A DNA stretch of 64,000 nucleotides from Vitrella brassicaformis (taxonomy: Eukaryota; Sar; Vitrellaceae). Under the pieces are notes generated by a model. The model did no database searches and was not told where the DNA came from. It saw only the letters and a list, made by a program, of their open reading frames with translations. Shown in pieces: positions 46,101 to 58,850 of this stretch; the stretch's first letter is position 1; every line of letters starts with the position of its first letter. A program made the position numbers and the translations under genes. The stretch spans positions 1-64,000 of the forward strand of contig CDMY01000417.1 in the NCBI GenBank assembly GCA_001179505.1, read 5' to 3'.

Positions 46101-48144
46101 AGCCCAGGGCGGCCGGTGTCAGCAACACGCGGCTGCTGAGGGAGCTTAGGGGCGGTGCTGCGGCCCACACAGATGAGGAGGAGGATGGCGGCCACCGGCG
46201 TGTGCATGACGTGGTAATAGAGTTTGAGGGCTCGGGAGCGTGGCCGACAGATGAGGCGGCGATTCGGAAAATCAAGACGGCGTTCCTCATCAAGCTGCAG
46301 TGAGCAAGAGATCGAGAAGGAGAGAGGCCAGCTTAAGGCCGGCGGTCTATCCATGTGTGTGTGGAGTGTATTGTATGGTGTGCGTGGTGCGTCCTGTGTG
46401 CTATGCAGGTCTGACATGTCTTCTGAGTTTGGCATCGAATCCGATCTCACGGCCGCCTACGCCGACGTCAAATACCCTGACGTACGCACACACCCCGAGA
46501 GACGGAGCGATGGACTGACTCATGCTGGCATCATATCCATCATGTGTGCTGCTGTCGTCTCCCACTCGCCACACCTATCCATCCATCCATCCACTCAGCA
46601 CATCTTCCGTGTGCGCATCTTCCACCCGAAGGAGGTGGGGGGGATCGCTGCACAAGTCACCAACCCCGCACACAACCTCAAGGTCAGGTCAACCAACACA
46701 CCAAAACACACATGGCATGGCATGGCATGGACTTGTGTGTATTGTATTGTATTGTATGCGATGCGCCCGTCCTTTCTTCCCCCGTCCGTCAGACTCGGCC
46801 CGACGACGCATCCCTGAAGGATCTTCGCGAGCTGTGGTGGCGGCCGCATGTGGGTGCCCTCCTGCGTGCGATGGCTTTGAGGAACCAGGCTTACAGCGCC
46901 ACTGTGCGGCTGGTCAAGCAGTGGCTGGGCCACCAGCTGGTCGACCGTGCCGACGACTGGTGCGAGCACGTCGTGTATCGGGTGTTCCAAGACCCATCGC
47001 CCTTCATGGAGCCACCCAACACCCCTCATGTGGGTCTTGTCAGGTGAGAATACACAACGGAGAGAGGGAGGGAGGGGGTTTGATTTTGATGTCATGGCGC
47101 CTGCGAGATGATATGTGTGGATGGTTGTGGTGTGCAGGTGTCTGTTGTTTGTGAGCGGCTTTGAGTGGGAGGGTGCGCCGCTGACGGTCGACCTTGACGA
47201 GACACTGGCGCACAACCCCGAGCAGCAGCACCAGCTGCAACTTGCATATGAGAGGTCCGGTCCGTGAGGCCTCCCATCCGACCCCGACCGCCGTGTCTGT
47301 GTATGGTGATGTGATGCAGGGCTCATAGCAAGGGAGCGTCCACATCCCGCCTGCCGCCACTGTGGGTGTCCTCATTCTTCGATCCTCACGCCCTGCTGCT
47401 GCCCCTGCCCACAGCCATGAACTGCAAACGCATCATCGCAAAGAGCAAGTGAGGGAGTGAGATGAAGATCCCCACACACAGGGGGTTGATTCGCAATGCC
47501 CGTGTGTGTCTCGCCTTATGGTGGTGGTATCTCTTTCTTTGTCAGGGCTGCCCTCGATGTGTTCCGCCAGAACTTCGAGCATCCATCCGCCGGCCTCAGG
47601 TGCACACGACATGGATGGATGGGCGGCCACACAATCACTCACCCCGTTGTTTGTGTGTAGGTGTTGGGCGCCTCTCTTCACCGCCCCCCTGTCTGCCTTC
47701 GATCTGGTGCTGCACCTCCACCCCCTCCCCAAGCTCGCCGCATTCATCGCCAAGACACTCGGCCGCCAGCACAAGAAGGAGCGACTCAAGACGCAAAGAG
47801 AGCAATTTGCAAACCTCCCAGCAAGCAGCAACCAAGACCCTGATGGCAGCACCGACATCCACCCAGAGGCGCTGTCTGACCAAGCCATGGCCGGGGGCCT
47901 CACAGCCATGCTCGTCAATCAGCTGCGGCAGCGGTTTGCTGGCACGGCTGAGTTCTTTTACAACCCGCTGCTCGCCCCGCCGCCCTTGATTGCGGTCAAG
48001 CTCCATCCGTCGGCTTTTGAGCTGAAGTTGGCGGGCGGGGAGGGTGAGAGAGGAGGGCAGAGTGCGAGTGTAGCTTTTCTGGGTCATGTGATGGCCAGCA
48101 TGGGAAAGGGGCTGGTGTCACACCCGCAATTTGTGGCCAAGTGA
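43135..48144 (+). CDS. NOL6: Nucleolar protein 6 / UTP22 homologue
   Basis: NOL6/UTP22 is a nucleotidyltransferase-like scaffold in the small-subunit processome (UTP-C) for 18S rRNA maturation. ATG 43135 gives a Lys-rich start, MEKGIPRKKKKEKQK, probably a nucleolar signal. Exons then read LYKSNLYRLQLEELLANVG, VDVVGSYVLKAV and NIDIAMEMPKDMFLERDHIN, the first Nrap domain. Next come YFDKRAAYLGEVHRQL, RRFHNWRVRLFPVV, LIKTWAFQRGFLATPKC, VDGFTLSLVAAHCTR, ALFGIRYRPEFSWDLHIHVP and LECVVWQPP. The 3' part has WWRPHVGALLRAMALRNQAY, CEHVVYRVF, LWVSSFFDPHALLLP, DVFRQNFEHPSAGLR and FFYNPLLAPPPLIAVKLHPS, ending GLVSHPQFVAK with TGA 48142-48144. The order matches domains D1-D6 of the family. At least ten introns interrupt it. 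Confidence 0.93.
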
Positions 48145-48456
48145 GAAGCGTGTGGTGCTGTGTGTCGTGTGTGGTGTGTCGATGAGATGTGTGACGAGAC
48201 GTCGGGGCGTCACGTGTGCGTGTGCGTGGGACTATTGCTGGACAGATTCAGTGACACACACGGACAAAATTCGCATGCACACACGTGTGATGCAATGTCA
48301 TGTCTGCAACAAAGTTGACGTGATCGAGAGGACAAGGGCAGAGAGACGCGCTGGCTATTTACAGAGCATGCAATCAATAAATGATGGATGGACTTGGTCA
48401 AAACGGAAGAAAACAATCGTCTGGGGCCTCTGCACAGCCATCCATTCTCCCGCCAT
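48145..48456. other. Intergenic region between convergent NOL6 and acyltransferase genes
   Basis: About 310 bp of GT-rich sequence, with no coding potential seen. It probably contains both 3' UTRs. Confidence 0.5.
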
Positions 48457-49877
48457 TCACCACCTCATGTGCCCCCGCTGGGTGGTCATCTCAATCATCG
48501 GCTGCTCGGCCTGCACACACACGTCATGCGCCAAACAAAGTGCCCCCCATCTACAGCACACTGGCCGCCCTTGTGTTGTACCTACCGCTTCGTCGAACTC
48601 GGGTGACGTTTTGAGTAGTTCCATCATGGCCTCCCTGACCTTGTCCTTGAGGATCTCGACCTTCTGCTCGTGCGATATCTCCGTCACCTCCATGCCGTCA
48701 AGCCCCTCCTGAGATTCCAGCGGCAGCTCGGACGGCTCACTCCAACTCTGACACACACACGGAGAGAGATGAGCGTATACAGGTTTCCGTTTTGTGCTGT
48801 TGTGTTGAAGCTGACTGACCTCTGGGGCTATGGGGTCTCCGATGGCCACGTAGCACGTCCCCGGCGACGCGAGGTACGACCCCAGAGGCCATATCTTGGG
48901 CGTGCTGTGCACGACTGACGCACACACACGCAGACACACACAGCAAGCCATGCGAAAAGGGTGGGTGGACACATTCTCTCCAGTCGCCTGTCGCGTACCC
49001 ATGGGCAGTATCTCGAGGTGCTCGTCGACGGCGAATCTGAAGAAGCCATCCTTGAACATCTGCAACCGGCCCGTCGTGCTCCGTGTGCCCTCGGGGAATG
49101 TCACTATGCCGATCCGCAGGTCGAGAAGCTGCCTGCATCGCTGATATTGACGCGCACACACACCCAGAGATGGCATCAATCATGCCTGCCGGACAACTCG
49201 CCACGGGTGTGTGTGTCTTATCGCATACATCGAACATCTTCTTGACCGTTCCCGGCTCCGTACCAAAACCACCTGCACTCGCACACACATGGACAAACAC
49301 AGACATACGCCGATATCATCTGCCCCCCGACGTTCCCTCGCTCCCTCTGTTACCCTTTGATTTGTTGAAGTAGATGGGCACGTCGCCCGACAGCCGGAGT
49401 GCCCACCCCAGTATGGGCACCTGCCGCAGCGACGATTTGTAGACGTACTTGAGGGGCCAGGGGTACAGGCAGTAGTTGGTGATCCATGGGTCTGCGCCAG
49501 ACAGGTGGTTGCACATGACCAGAGTCCGCGATGGGCAGTAACCCCGGGGCGCCCTGCGGATCACCTTGACGCGCCAAAATGGGCTCAGAAGGATGGCCAC
49601 TGAGAGAGGACAGAAAGCGCAAGGAGCACAACACAACCAATGCATGCATCTCCTCTCTCTGCGTGCTTTCCTTACAGAAGCTCCCCCCGCGCATCAGGTG
49701 GCCCATGAGCAGCTCCTTGAGCCTCGCATTACAGATGAAGCACAGCAGGCAGAGCGCCCAGAAGGCCAGCTGCAGCACCAGGCTCACGAAGCCGAACAGA
49801 AACATCAGAAGAAACATCCATGCCGTTGCCACCACCCGCACTGTCTTAGAGAGGCAGGGGTCACCCTCGGGCACCAT
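48457..49877 (-). CDS. 1-acyl-sn-glycerol-3-phosphate acyltransferase (PlsC/AGPAT family)
   Basis: Transfers an acyl chain to lysophosphatidate to give phosphatidic acid. Start ATG 49875-49877. The N-terminal hydrophobic region (FLLMFLFGFVSLVLQLAFWA and following) holds one or two membrane helices. The catalytic block NHLSGADPW (H-x4-D, motif I, about 49.49 kb) is followed by KYVYKSSLRQVPILGWALRL (motif II), then FPEGTRSTTGRLQMFKDGFF (motif III, about 49.07 kb) and ILPMG, PKIWPLGSYL, VAIGDPIAPE. The C-terminus has a charged helix (EQKVEILKDKVREAMMELL) and ends MTTQRGHMRW with TGA 48457-48459. All catalytic residues are present. An ER location is likely, and no plastid leader is seen. Confidence 0.92.
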
Positions 49878-50337
49878 TTTCAGTGTCCAGCGCTTCTGCT
49901 ACAAGCTCGCGCTTCGGTTTTTAAACCGCTCTCTCGGTTTTTCAACGCCCTAACTCGGGAATCGGCTTTGACAGAAATGCGCCGCTTCGGCGCTTAGCGG
50001 CGGCAGCAGGGCGCCAAATTCAACGCTGCTGGCACGGCTTAGGCATCGCAGCCCAATTCGCAGCCGTCCCGGGCCACGTCCGGCTCATTCGCAGCGCGCT
50101 GTGATCCATACATCGCCAGCGGCACACAGCAGCACCTCCTGTGGACCACTACACACAGCAGCGCTATTGCAGCAGCGCCTTGAAACACTCTGAGCCTGAT
50201 GAGTACCTGGAGGACACCGGTGGGCAGAACACAGCACAGACAGTGAAGAAGGACGTACAATGGATACACTTGCATTCATTGACCCTTTCCAGGTCGCATT
50301 GGTCATGACGGCCTTTTCGAGTTAGGCTGCCGTCGGT
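49878..50337. other. Divergent upstream region of the acyltransferase and the unknown-family gene
   Basis: About 460 bp. 50038-50125 weakly resembles the leader shared by 19948-20009 and 55305-55250 (TTAGGC-TCGCAGC and ATCGCCAGCGGCA). The left part has AACCG/CGGTTT symmetric motifs. No exon is supported. Confidence 0.45.
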
Positions 50338-52275
50338 ATGGGCGAGGTGGAGGTGCAGGTGGAGGTGCACGTGGAGGGGGGCTTGGAGGGAGGGTGGTGG
50401 CTGGTTGGCAACGACGATGACATTCCCCACGCCCTCACCGGCTTCAGTCTTTTGAGCAGGGTGCGGCTGCTGCCCAGTGGGGGTCCCGACTCGGTCGTGC
50501 GGTACATGAACTCGCTGTACCGCACGAATCGCAGGGAGGAAGCAGGGGAGGCTGTCAACATCATGGGTATCATACCCGGGCTGCCACTCGATGCCAGACA
50601 TGTCGGCGAGATCTCCCAGTACCTGCCAGACATACGGGTGGGAGGGGGGTTCTGGGGGGTCATCATGCAGCTGGGTCGAGGGGAGAGGGTGGGCGACCTG
50701 GCCTTTAGGAAGTACTTCACTTCTCCCCAACACCGAAATGGGCCCACGTACGTACGCAAGAAAGAGAACAGCACCCTGTGTGTTGGCGGGAAGATATGTC
50801 CCCTGTGTGTGCTTATTTGCAGCATTCTGCTCTCGATCTATGCTGCTGCGTTGGCCATCAGCGCCGATCCGCTCCCTCGCCCCTCCCCCTCCCTCTCCCC
50901 CTCACCATCAGCGTCAGCATCAGCATCAGCATCAGCATCAGCCTCGGCATCAGCATCAGCCTCGGCATCAGCAGCATCCCCGCCGCAGACACTGCAGCCC
51001 GCCGGGCCATCCCCGTCACGCAGCGGCGCACCAGGCACGTCATCTGACCCTCCCAGTGAGGCCCCCAGATCGGTCAACGCCACGCCATCGACCGACAGGG
51101 ACCCCATGAGGGTCTACGTGTTGGGTGTGGGCGGGATCGGTAGCTTGGGGGGGATCGGTAGCTACGCCATACGCGACGGCACAACTCCTTCGTGCCTGTC
51201 ACCGGTAAGGAAGCACAGCACGGACGGCCAGATGTGATTGATGCGATGCACACATCCACTCACAATTCTGTTGTTGTGTTTTGTGTGTCTGTCTGTGCAG
51301 GACATGCAGTTCATCTGGCGACTCAAGACGCAGCGAGAGGACGGGACGCTCAGCGATGGGGTCACCGGTCAGGCTGCCAAGGAGTTCGTGGACGGCATCG
51401 CCACTGACGACGCCAAGTGCATGCAGTTCCTCAAGGATGACCTCATGTTCGCGGGCTTCGACCACAGCCAGGACTACTGGACCGGCACCATGGCAGCACT
51501 GTCCTTCCTCTCGGGTCGGGCGGTCGTCCAGGATGACCAGGACGACGGTGCAGAGGTCAGGACGACAGTGTCCGACAGGGAGATCGGGCAGGACGTCCAA
51601 TGGCAGTTCGAGATCGACGGCACCAAGCTCCACCACCTGCACCTGGCCGCCCAGCGAGACAGGGGCGCGGTGGCCGAGAGGGCAGGGGCGAGGGCGGGGG
51701 CGCAGGAGGGAGGCAGTCTCGAGGCCCTGGCCGAGTGCATCTCTCGCGTCAGGGACGGGCAGCAGAGCTGGTTCAGCCTCGCCCGCCTGTACGTCACCGA
51801 CGAGTCCGAGACCGTAGAAAACTTCGCCGACAGGCTGGCCGAGTGTTTCGGGGTGCAGAAGCTGCCAGCAGAAGGCGTGGACGCCGTCATCGAGGGCCAG
51901 ACGGACCGCATCGACGCCGGCAAGACCATCATCTCGCAGCTGATTGTGGCAGATCCGCTGCAGAGGGGCACGCCGGCAGCGGAGGAGGTGCTGCGGCAGA
52001 TGACGAGCTTGATCGAGGCGCGGCCCATCAGGATTCGCGACGAGAGGATGCAGATGCGGGCGAGGAAGGCTGGCTGGCCCCACAACCACTTCTATGTGCG
52101 GCTACCCAGGTGGGTGAATGGGTGGCGGGATGGACGGATGGATGAATGGATGAGTGTGTATCACCTCGTGTGTGTGTGTGTGTGCTGGGTTTGTTGCAGG
52201 GGAGGAACCAGAGGCGTCGGTGTGATGGATTGGTTGGGAGCGGGAGGACGGCTGGCTGGACAGGGGGTCGGATGA
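50338..52275 (+). CDS. Unrecognised-family protein, plus-strand paralogue
   Basis: Four exons (50338-50747, 50823-51204, 51301-52109, 52200-52275) join in phase to 558 residues. The start MGEVEVQVEVHVEGG is followed by LPSGGPDSVVRYMNSLYR and FWGVIMQLGRGE, DLAFRKYF. Exon 2 encodes a hydrophobic segment (ILLSIYAAALAISA), a Ser-Ala dipeptide tract from GCATCA repeats (50.92-50.97 kb) and DPMRVYVLGVGG. Exon 3 gives MQFIWRLKTQREDGTLSDGV, MQFLKDDLMFAGFDHSQDYW, AALSFLSGR, QQSWFSLARLYV, ADPLQRGTPAAEEVLRQMT and ARKAGWPHNHFYVRLP. I do not recognise the fold or function. A tail-to-tail paralogue at 52973-55251 shares exon-by-exon similarity, which confirms that the gene is real. Confidence 0.8.
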
Positions 52276-52972
52276 TGGCTGGCAAACAGACAGACAGACA
52301 GACAGACAGATAGACAGACGGACAGGCGGCCAGACTGGTTTGTAATACGTACGTACGTCCAGACCAGACGTGTTTGTTGATAGCAAGATGGAGCTCCATG
52401 AATGCAGTGCAGCCCTCGAAAAGAGCCCACCTGATTCCCGCCAAAAGAGTCCGGCGTCTTGACGGGTTCTTCTGCTGGGAGTAAAGCCAGAAGTGCTCAA
52501 TTGGAGAGAAGAACTTTGACAGAGAGAGCAAACGGCGCTTGCTCTTTCTGTGTGTACCTGTCCAAGCTCTTCTCTCCAACGTGAGCACTTCTGGCTCCCC
52601 TCCCAACAATGTTAATGGGATTTGTGTGACTGCATTCCATTTATGGATGGCATTGTGTGTATGTATGTATGTATGCATCAATCAATCATGCCATGCGGTG
52701 TTGGTCAAACGGAATGCAATGAATTCATTCCACGCCACACGTGTGTCGATGACTGCATCCACTTCAATCAACGAAAAGTCTCAATCCAGAAGCACAACTC
52801 ACCGCTGGCGATTCACATCCAGAGCCCTTCGATCGACAAATACGTCGACACGCACGCAAAACCAGTCCTTCTGTCCGTGAGCCATCATCCGACCGCCTGA
52901 CCAGCCGGCCGCCCTCCCGCTCGCAACCAAGTCAGTCAGTCAGTCAGTCACACGTCTGGTTCCTCCCTGCAC
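52276..52972. other. Intergenic region between tail-to-tail paralogues
   Basis: About 700 bp. It contains a (CAGA)n tract (about 52281-52318), a large hairpin (52485-52596) and scattered simple repeats, with no gene supported. Confidence 0.55.
52485..52596. repeat. Large imperfect hairpin between convergent paralogues
   Basis: Bases 52485-52514 are nearly the reverse complement of 52566-52596, interrupted by one small bulge. Inside the loop an AGAGCAA/TTGCTCT stem adds a second helix. It sits between the two stop codons, where it could mark the junction of the inverted duplication or fold in either 3' UTR. Confidence 0.75.
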
Positions 52973-55214
52973 CTAACAGAACACACACACACACACGCAC
53001 AAGCTTATAATGCATGCGATGCGTCTGTGGGCACACCCATGGCCACCTACACACCCATCTGCCCACCCGGAGGTCGCGAACGGGTTAGGTACCCGCACAT
53101 AGAAGTGGTCGTGGGGCCAGCCAGCCTTCCTCGCCCGCAGCATCATGTAGTCGTCCTCGTCGCGAATCCTGATGGGCCGCGCCTCGATCAGCCGCGTCAG
53201 CTGATGCAGCACCTCCTCCGCTGCCGCCGTCCCCCTCTGCAGCGGATCGGGCCTGATCAGCTGTGCGATGATCGTCCTGCCGGCTCTGATGCGGTCGCGG
53301 AAACCCTTAACTTTCTCATCCATGACGGCATCCACGCCTCCTCCTGGCACCTCCTGCACCTGGAAACAGCTGGTCAGACGGTGGACGAAGTTCTCTACGG
53401 TCTCGGACTCCTTCGTGACACACAGGCGGGCGAGGCTGAACCAGCTCTGCTGCCCGCCCCTGACGCGAGAGATGCACTCGGCCAGGGCCTCGAGACTGGT
53501 GGCCGCTGTCGTCCCGCCTCCCTCCTGCGCCCCCGCCCCCGCCCCTGCCCCCTCGGCCACCCCGCCCCTGTCTCGCTGGGCGGCCAGATGCAGCAGATGC
53601 AGATTGGTGCCATCGATCTGGAACTGCCATCGGAGGTCCTGGTCGATCTGCCTCCCCGTCTGCTCGATGACCCTTTTGCCCGAGAGAAACGACAGCGCCG
53701 CCATCGCCCCGCTCCAGTAGTCCTGGCGGTGGTCAAACCCCGGAAACATGAGATCCTCCGTGAGGAACTGCATGAAGAGGGCACCGTCTGTGCAGATGCC
53801 GTCCAGGAACGCCTTGGCAGCCAGATTGGTGGCGCCACCACTCAGCGTCCTGTCCTTCCGCTGGTTGTAGAGCCGCCAGATGAGCTGCATCTCTGGCGAG
53901 AAGCATGACTCCTTGCCCTGCACCGAGAAGGTCCCGTCGGTCTTGCCGCAGCAGTCGATGTGCCCCACCTCCAAGACGTAGACCCTCATGGGGTCCTTGT
54001 CGGTCTTGGCCGCGTCATCCCTCTCATACAGCGGCTCGTTAGCCATCTCACCCGGTGTCGTGGCCGTCTCGGGTGGGCTGTCTGGTGCGCCGCTGCGTGA
54101 CGGGCGAGAGCCGGTGTATGGGGGCTGCAGTGGCTGGGGCGTGGATGAGGGGCTGGGGGAGGGTGAGGCGTGACGGGCCTCATCGGGCGACGACACAGTG
54201 GGCGGATCGGCGCTGATGGCCAACGCAGGTGCGGAGATGGAGAGCAGAATGCTGCAAAACAACTCACACAGGGGGAGAGAAGTCTTGATGGATCTTCCTG
54301 TGCAGAGTTGCTCTTGTGTTGCATACTTGGTCCCGTTTTGGTCAGAAGTGAAGTAGGTCCTAAACGCCATCTCGCCCTCCATCTCCTGCCGACCCAGGTC
54401 CATGATGGCCCCCCAGTGATCCCCTGCTGCCGCCTCCTGGACCATCATCTCAGGAGGCACGAGAGTCCTGTGAATCTCCAGAAGCCTGCGCAGCATGTCC
54501 ATGACGCCCCACAGTTTGGCCGACTCCAGCTCGTCCTCGCATGCCCCGAGAACCCTCAGATACGAGTCAATCTGATCGGCACTCCTGGCATCAAGTGGCA
54601 ATGCCCTCTCGAATTGTGACAGGTAGAGACACCGCTTTGCCTTCTCGTCGAGATTCGTGTCGATCGACTCTATGTACCGCACGACCGACGAGGGGCCGGC
54701 ACATTGGGCAGGAGTAGCAATCTTGCCATGGTGAAGCTGCGACTGAAGTCCCGCGGCTTGTCCATGACGGGCGCCGGTATGTCGGCAGGTGCGGGCGGCA
54801 CAACAGCGGATCCACCTTGATGGTATGGGTTCTGCGAGAGCTCCTGGAACTCCTCAGGCGGGACGACCGCTGCCATAGGCTGGCGAGGGCGAGAGGGGGT
54901 CTGGGTGGTGGCAGGGGGACACGCACTGCTGGTCGTCGCTGCACCGCCGGCCGATGACTGACGGGTAGCAGCCGCCCGTGCAGTGGTGTCCTGGGCGGGG
55001 GGTGGCGGGTCGGTGATGACCCAGTCACCGTCGGTGGCCTCCTCGCCAAGCATGCGGGCCTGGTGTTTCTTGGCCGCCCTGCGGGCCCTGCTGCGAGTGC
55101 CGCCGAAGTCGACGAAGCCCAGCTCGTCGTGCAGTGGCGTGACGGCCATCTCGCGGCTGGCGGCGTCCTGCCAAAGGACCTCGGGGTCGTCTGATGGGCG
55201 GCAGGGAATGGGAC

Positions 55215-57123
<1,909 letters not shown>

Positions 57124-57243
57124 CGAGCGATTCGTGCTAAGGCCAAGACAGCGATTCATGCATAGTCTGCATGTCAGTCAGTGCATACGTCTTAGCGACA
57201 TTTGGTCTATCAAGGCTTATGGGTGTAGACACGAACGAATCGA

Positions 57244-58775
57244 TCAGCATGCCGCCTCCCCCCTCGAGAAATACGCACTCTTCCTGCCTCCGAAAGCCCA
57301 CCGACACACCACGACTGACACATGCAGCAGAATCCCCCCACCAAATGACAGCCCAAACAGCGCCCAGAAGAGGCGTTCATTGCGAAACCATTCGTCCTCC
57401 AGCCTCTTGTCTGGGAGATCCGCCCACAGAATAAACATCTGGTTCCTCTCCCGCGCTATTCTCGCCTTCATCTGCTCTGCGATGCTGTGGCTGCCGTCAT
57501 AAAATGCGTCGGGCATGTCTCGAGTCGTTCTGAAGCTCCAGAGCGGCGCGGCGATGGCGTCAAGGAAGGCGACTCGCTGTGGGTTGTCCCTCAGAAGACG
57601 GTAGTTGATGCCCCCACGGACCCCGCCATCCTCACACACGCTCGCACTCTCGCACATGGCGAAGACCTCCAGGTACTCCTTATGGGTATTGGGGCTGGTC
57701 CTGCCGATGACTGCGCGCATGAGATGCCCGTCCACTCGCACCACCGTCGTGCCGTTCCACACTTGCAGGTCGGCGTCAGTGAAGAGATAAGTATCGCGGT
57801 CAGCCGAGGCGTCCCGAAGGAGGCCCTCGTATGGGTTGAGAGACGGCTGACGGAGGGCCAGGGAGAGGAACGCACCTCCAATCAGTATACTCACCCCCAC
57901 CAGAAACACACCTGCGATAGAATTCCCCAATTGTCAGACACACATACAGTTTCTTTCTTTCTTGTCTCTTGTACAAACCAGCAGGCCAGGAGAGCACTCC
58001 AGCGGCGTTGGCGACACCCAGCTCCCTCCGAAAGACCACTGCACGGATCGCGAAGCCAAGCATCACCAAGGGGCTCAAGACCATCCCAAAGAATAAGTGT
58101 AAGGCACCAGGAAGAGTCTTAACAAAGCACAGCCCATACACACACGCACAAACTATGCCCCAGACAACATAGGCCCTCAGCTCCGGTACGATGAACGCCC
58201 GAAATCCCATCGAGAGAGTGAAAAGCCGCTTGCACGACGCCCAGTCACATCGATACGGTCGGTGTAGCCGGACGCTGTGGGGCCCCTGCCGCACCGTTGT
58301 CTCTTCAAAGCTGACATGCGGCCTAATGGGCGGCCGCACATCGTGATGGCCATCGTCGTCAGCCGGGTCTTCGCTTCGTGGCGACGAGACAACGATGTGT
58401 GAGGGGAAAGGTGGAGGGGCGACAAGGCCGCGATGCAAGAGCTCATTTCGCCATAAGTCGGGCTGGGCAACATGCTCGGGGAAGAACGACTCGAACTGGA
58501 CACTGCCTGCGATGAGGAAAGCAAAACAAGAAAGGAAAACATACGCGACGGCAGCCGAATGTGTGATTACCTGGTGGCGATGCCGGTGTGTGTTGTGGGA
58601 TGGGCGACGGGGCCTCAGAAAGGCGGTGTCCGGGTGTGTCGCTGAGGACCTGGAGACTCTCTCGATGCCCGCGTTCGGTGTGGGTGAACGCCGACACAGC
58701 GGGGCTTGCCACCTCACTCGCGGGCGGTGCATGAATTGAGATGTCAGCTTGTTGGGCCGCTGCCCTGTTCTCCAT
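57244..58775 (-). CDS. Unidentified multi-pass membrane protein
   Basis: ATG 58773-58775 starts MENRAAAQQADISIHAPP, followed by a cytosolic Pro/Ser-rich region. After an intron near 58.57 kb comes a first helix, VAYVFLSCFAFLIAG, then a loop with EPVAQ-like and DDDGHHDVRPPIR text. AYVVWGIVCACVYGLCFV and LHLFFGMVLSPLVMLGFAI are hydrophobic helices. An intron at about 57.95 kb leads to AGVFLVGVSILIGGAFLSLA, an extramembrane domain with YLFTDADLQVWNGTTVVRVD and GRTSPNTHKEYLEVFAMC, and a last helix (FWALFGLSFGGGILLHVSVV). It ends YFSRGEAAC with TGA 57244-57246. The N-term, helix, loop, helix order suggests about five membrane passes. No family is recognised. Its stop codon faces that of secernin, 120 bp away. 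Confidence 0.7.
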
Positions 58776-58850
58776 CTCTTTTCCTCTGCACGTGACCCCA
58801 GTCTCGGGATGCCGGAATTGAGGGGGAGCGCGGAAACAACACGTCACAAC
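58776..58850. promoter_or_regulatory. Very short head-to-head gap, 75 bp
   Basis: Two membrane-protein genes start on either side. If the ATG at 58809 is used instead, the gap shrinks to 33 bp. Their 5' UTRs probably overlap, so an antisense relationship at the 5' ends is likely. Confidence 0.4.

Noticed and set aside
50038-50130. Considered a first exon of the 50.3-kb gene similar to MFLFRRDLE
   Set aside because: Only the non-coding leader resembles the other copies. The coding start is not conserved here, and stop codons follow.
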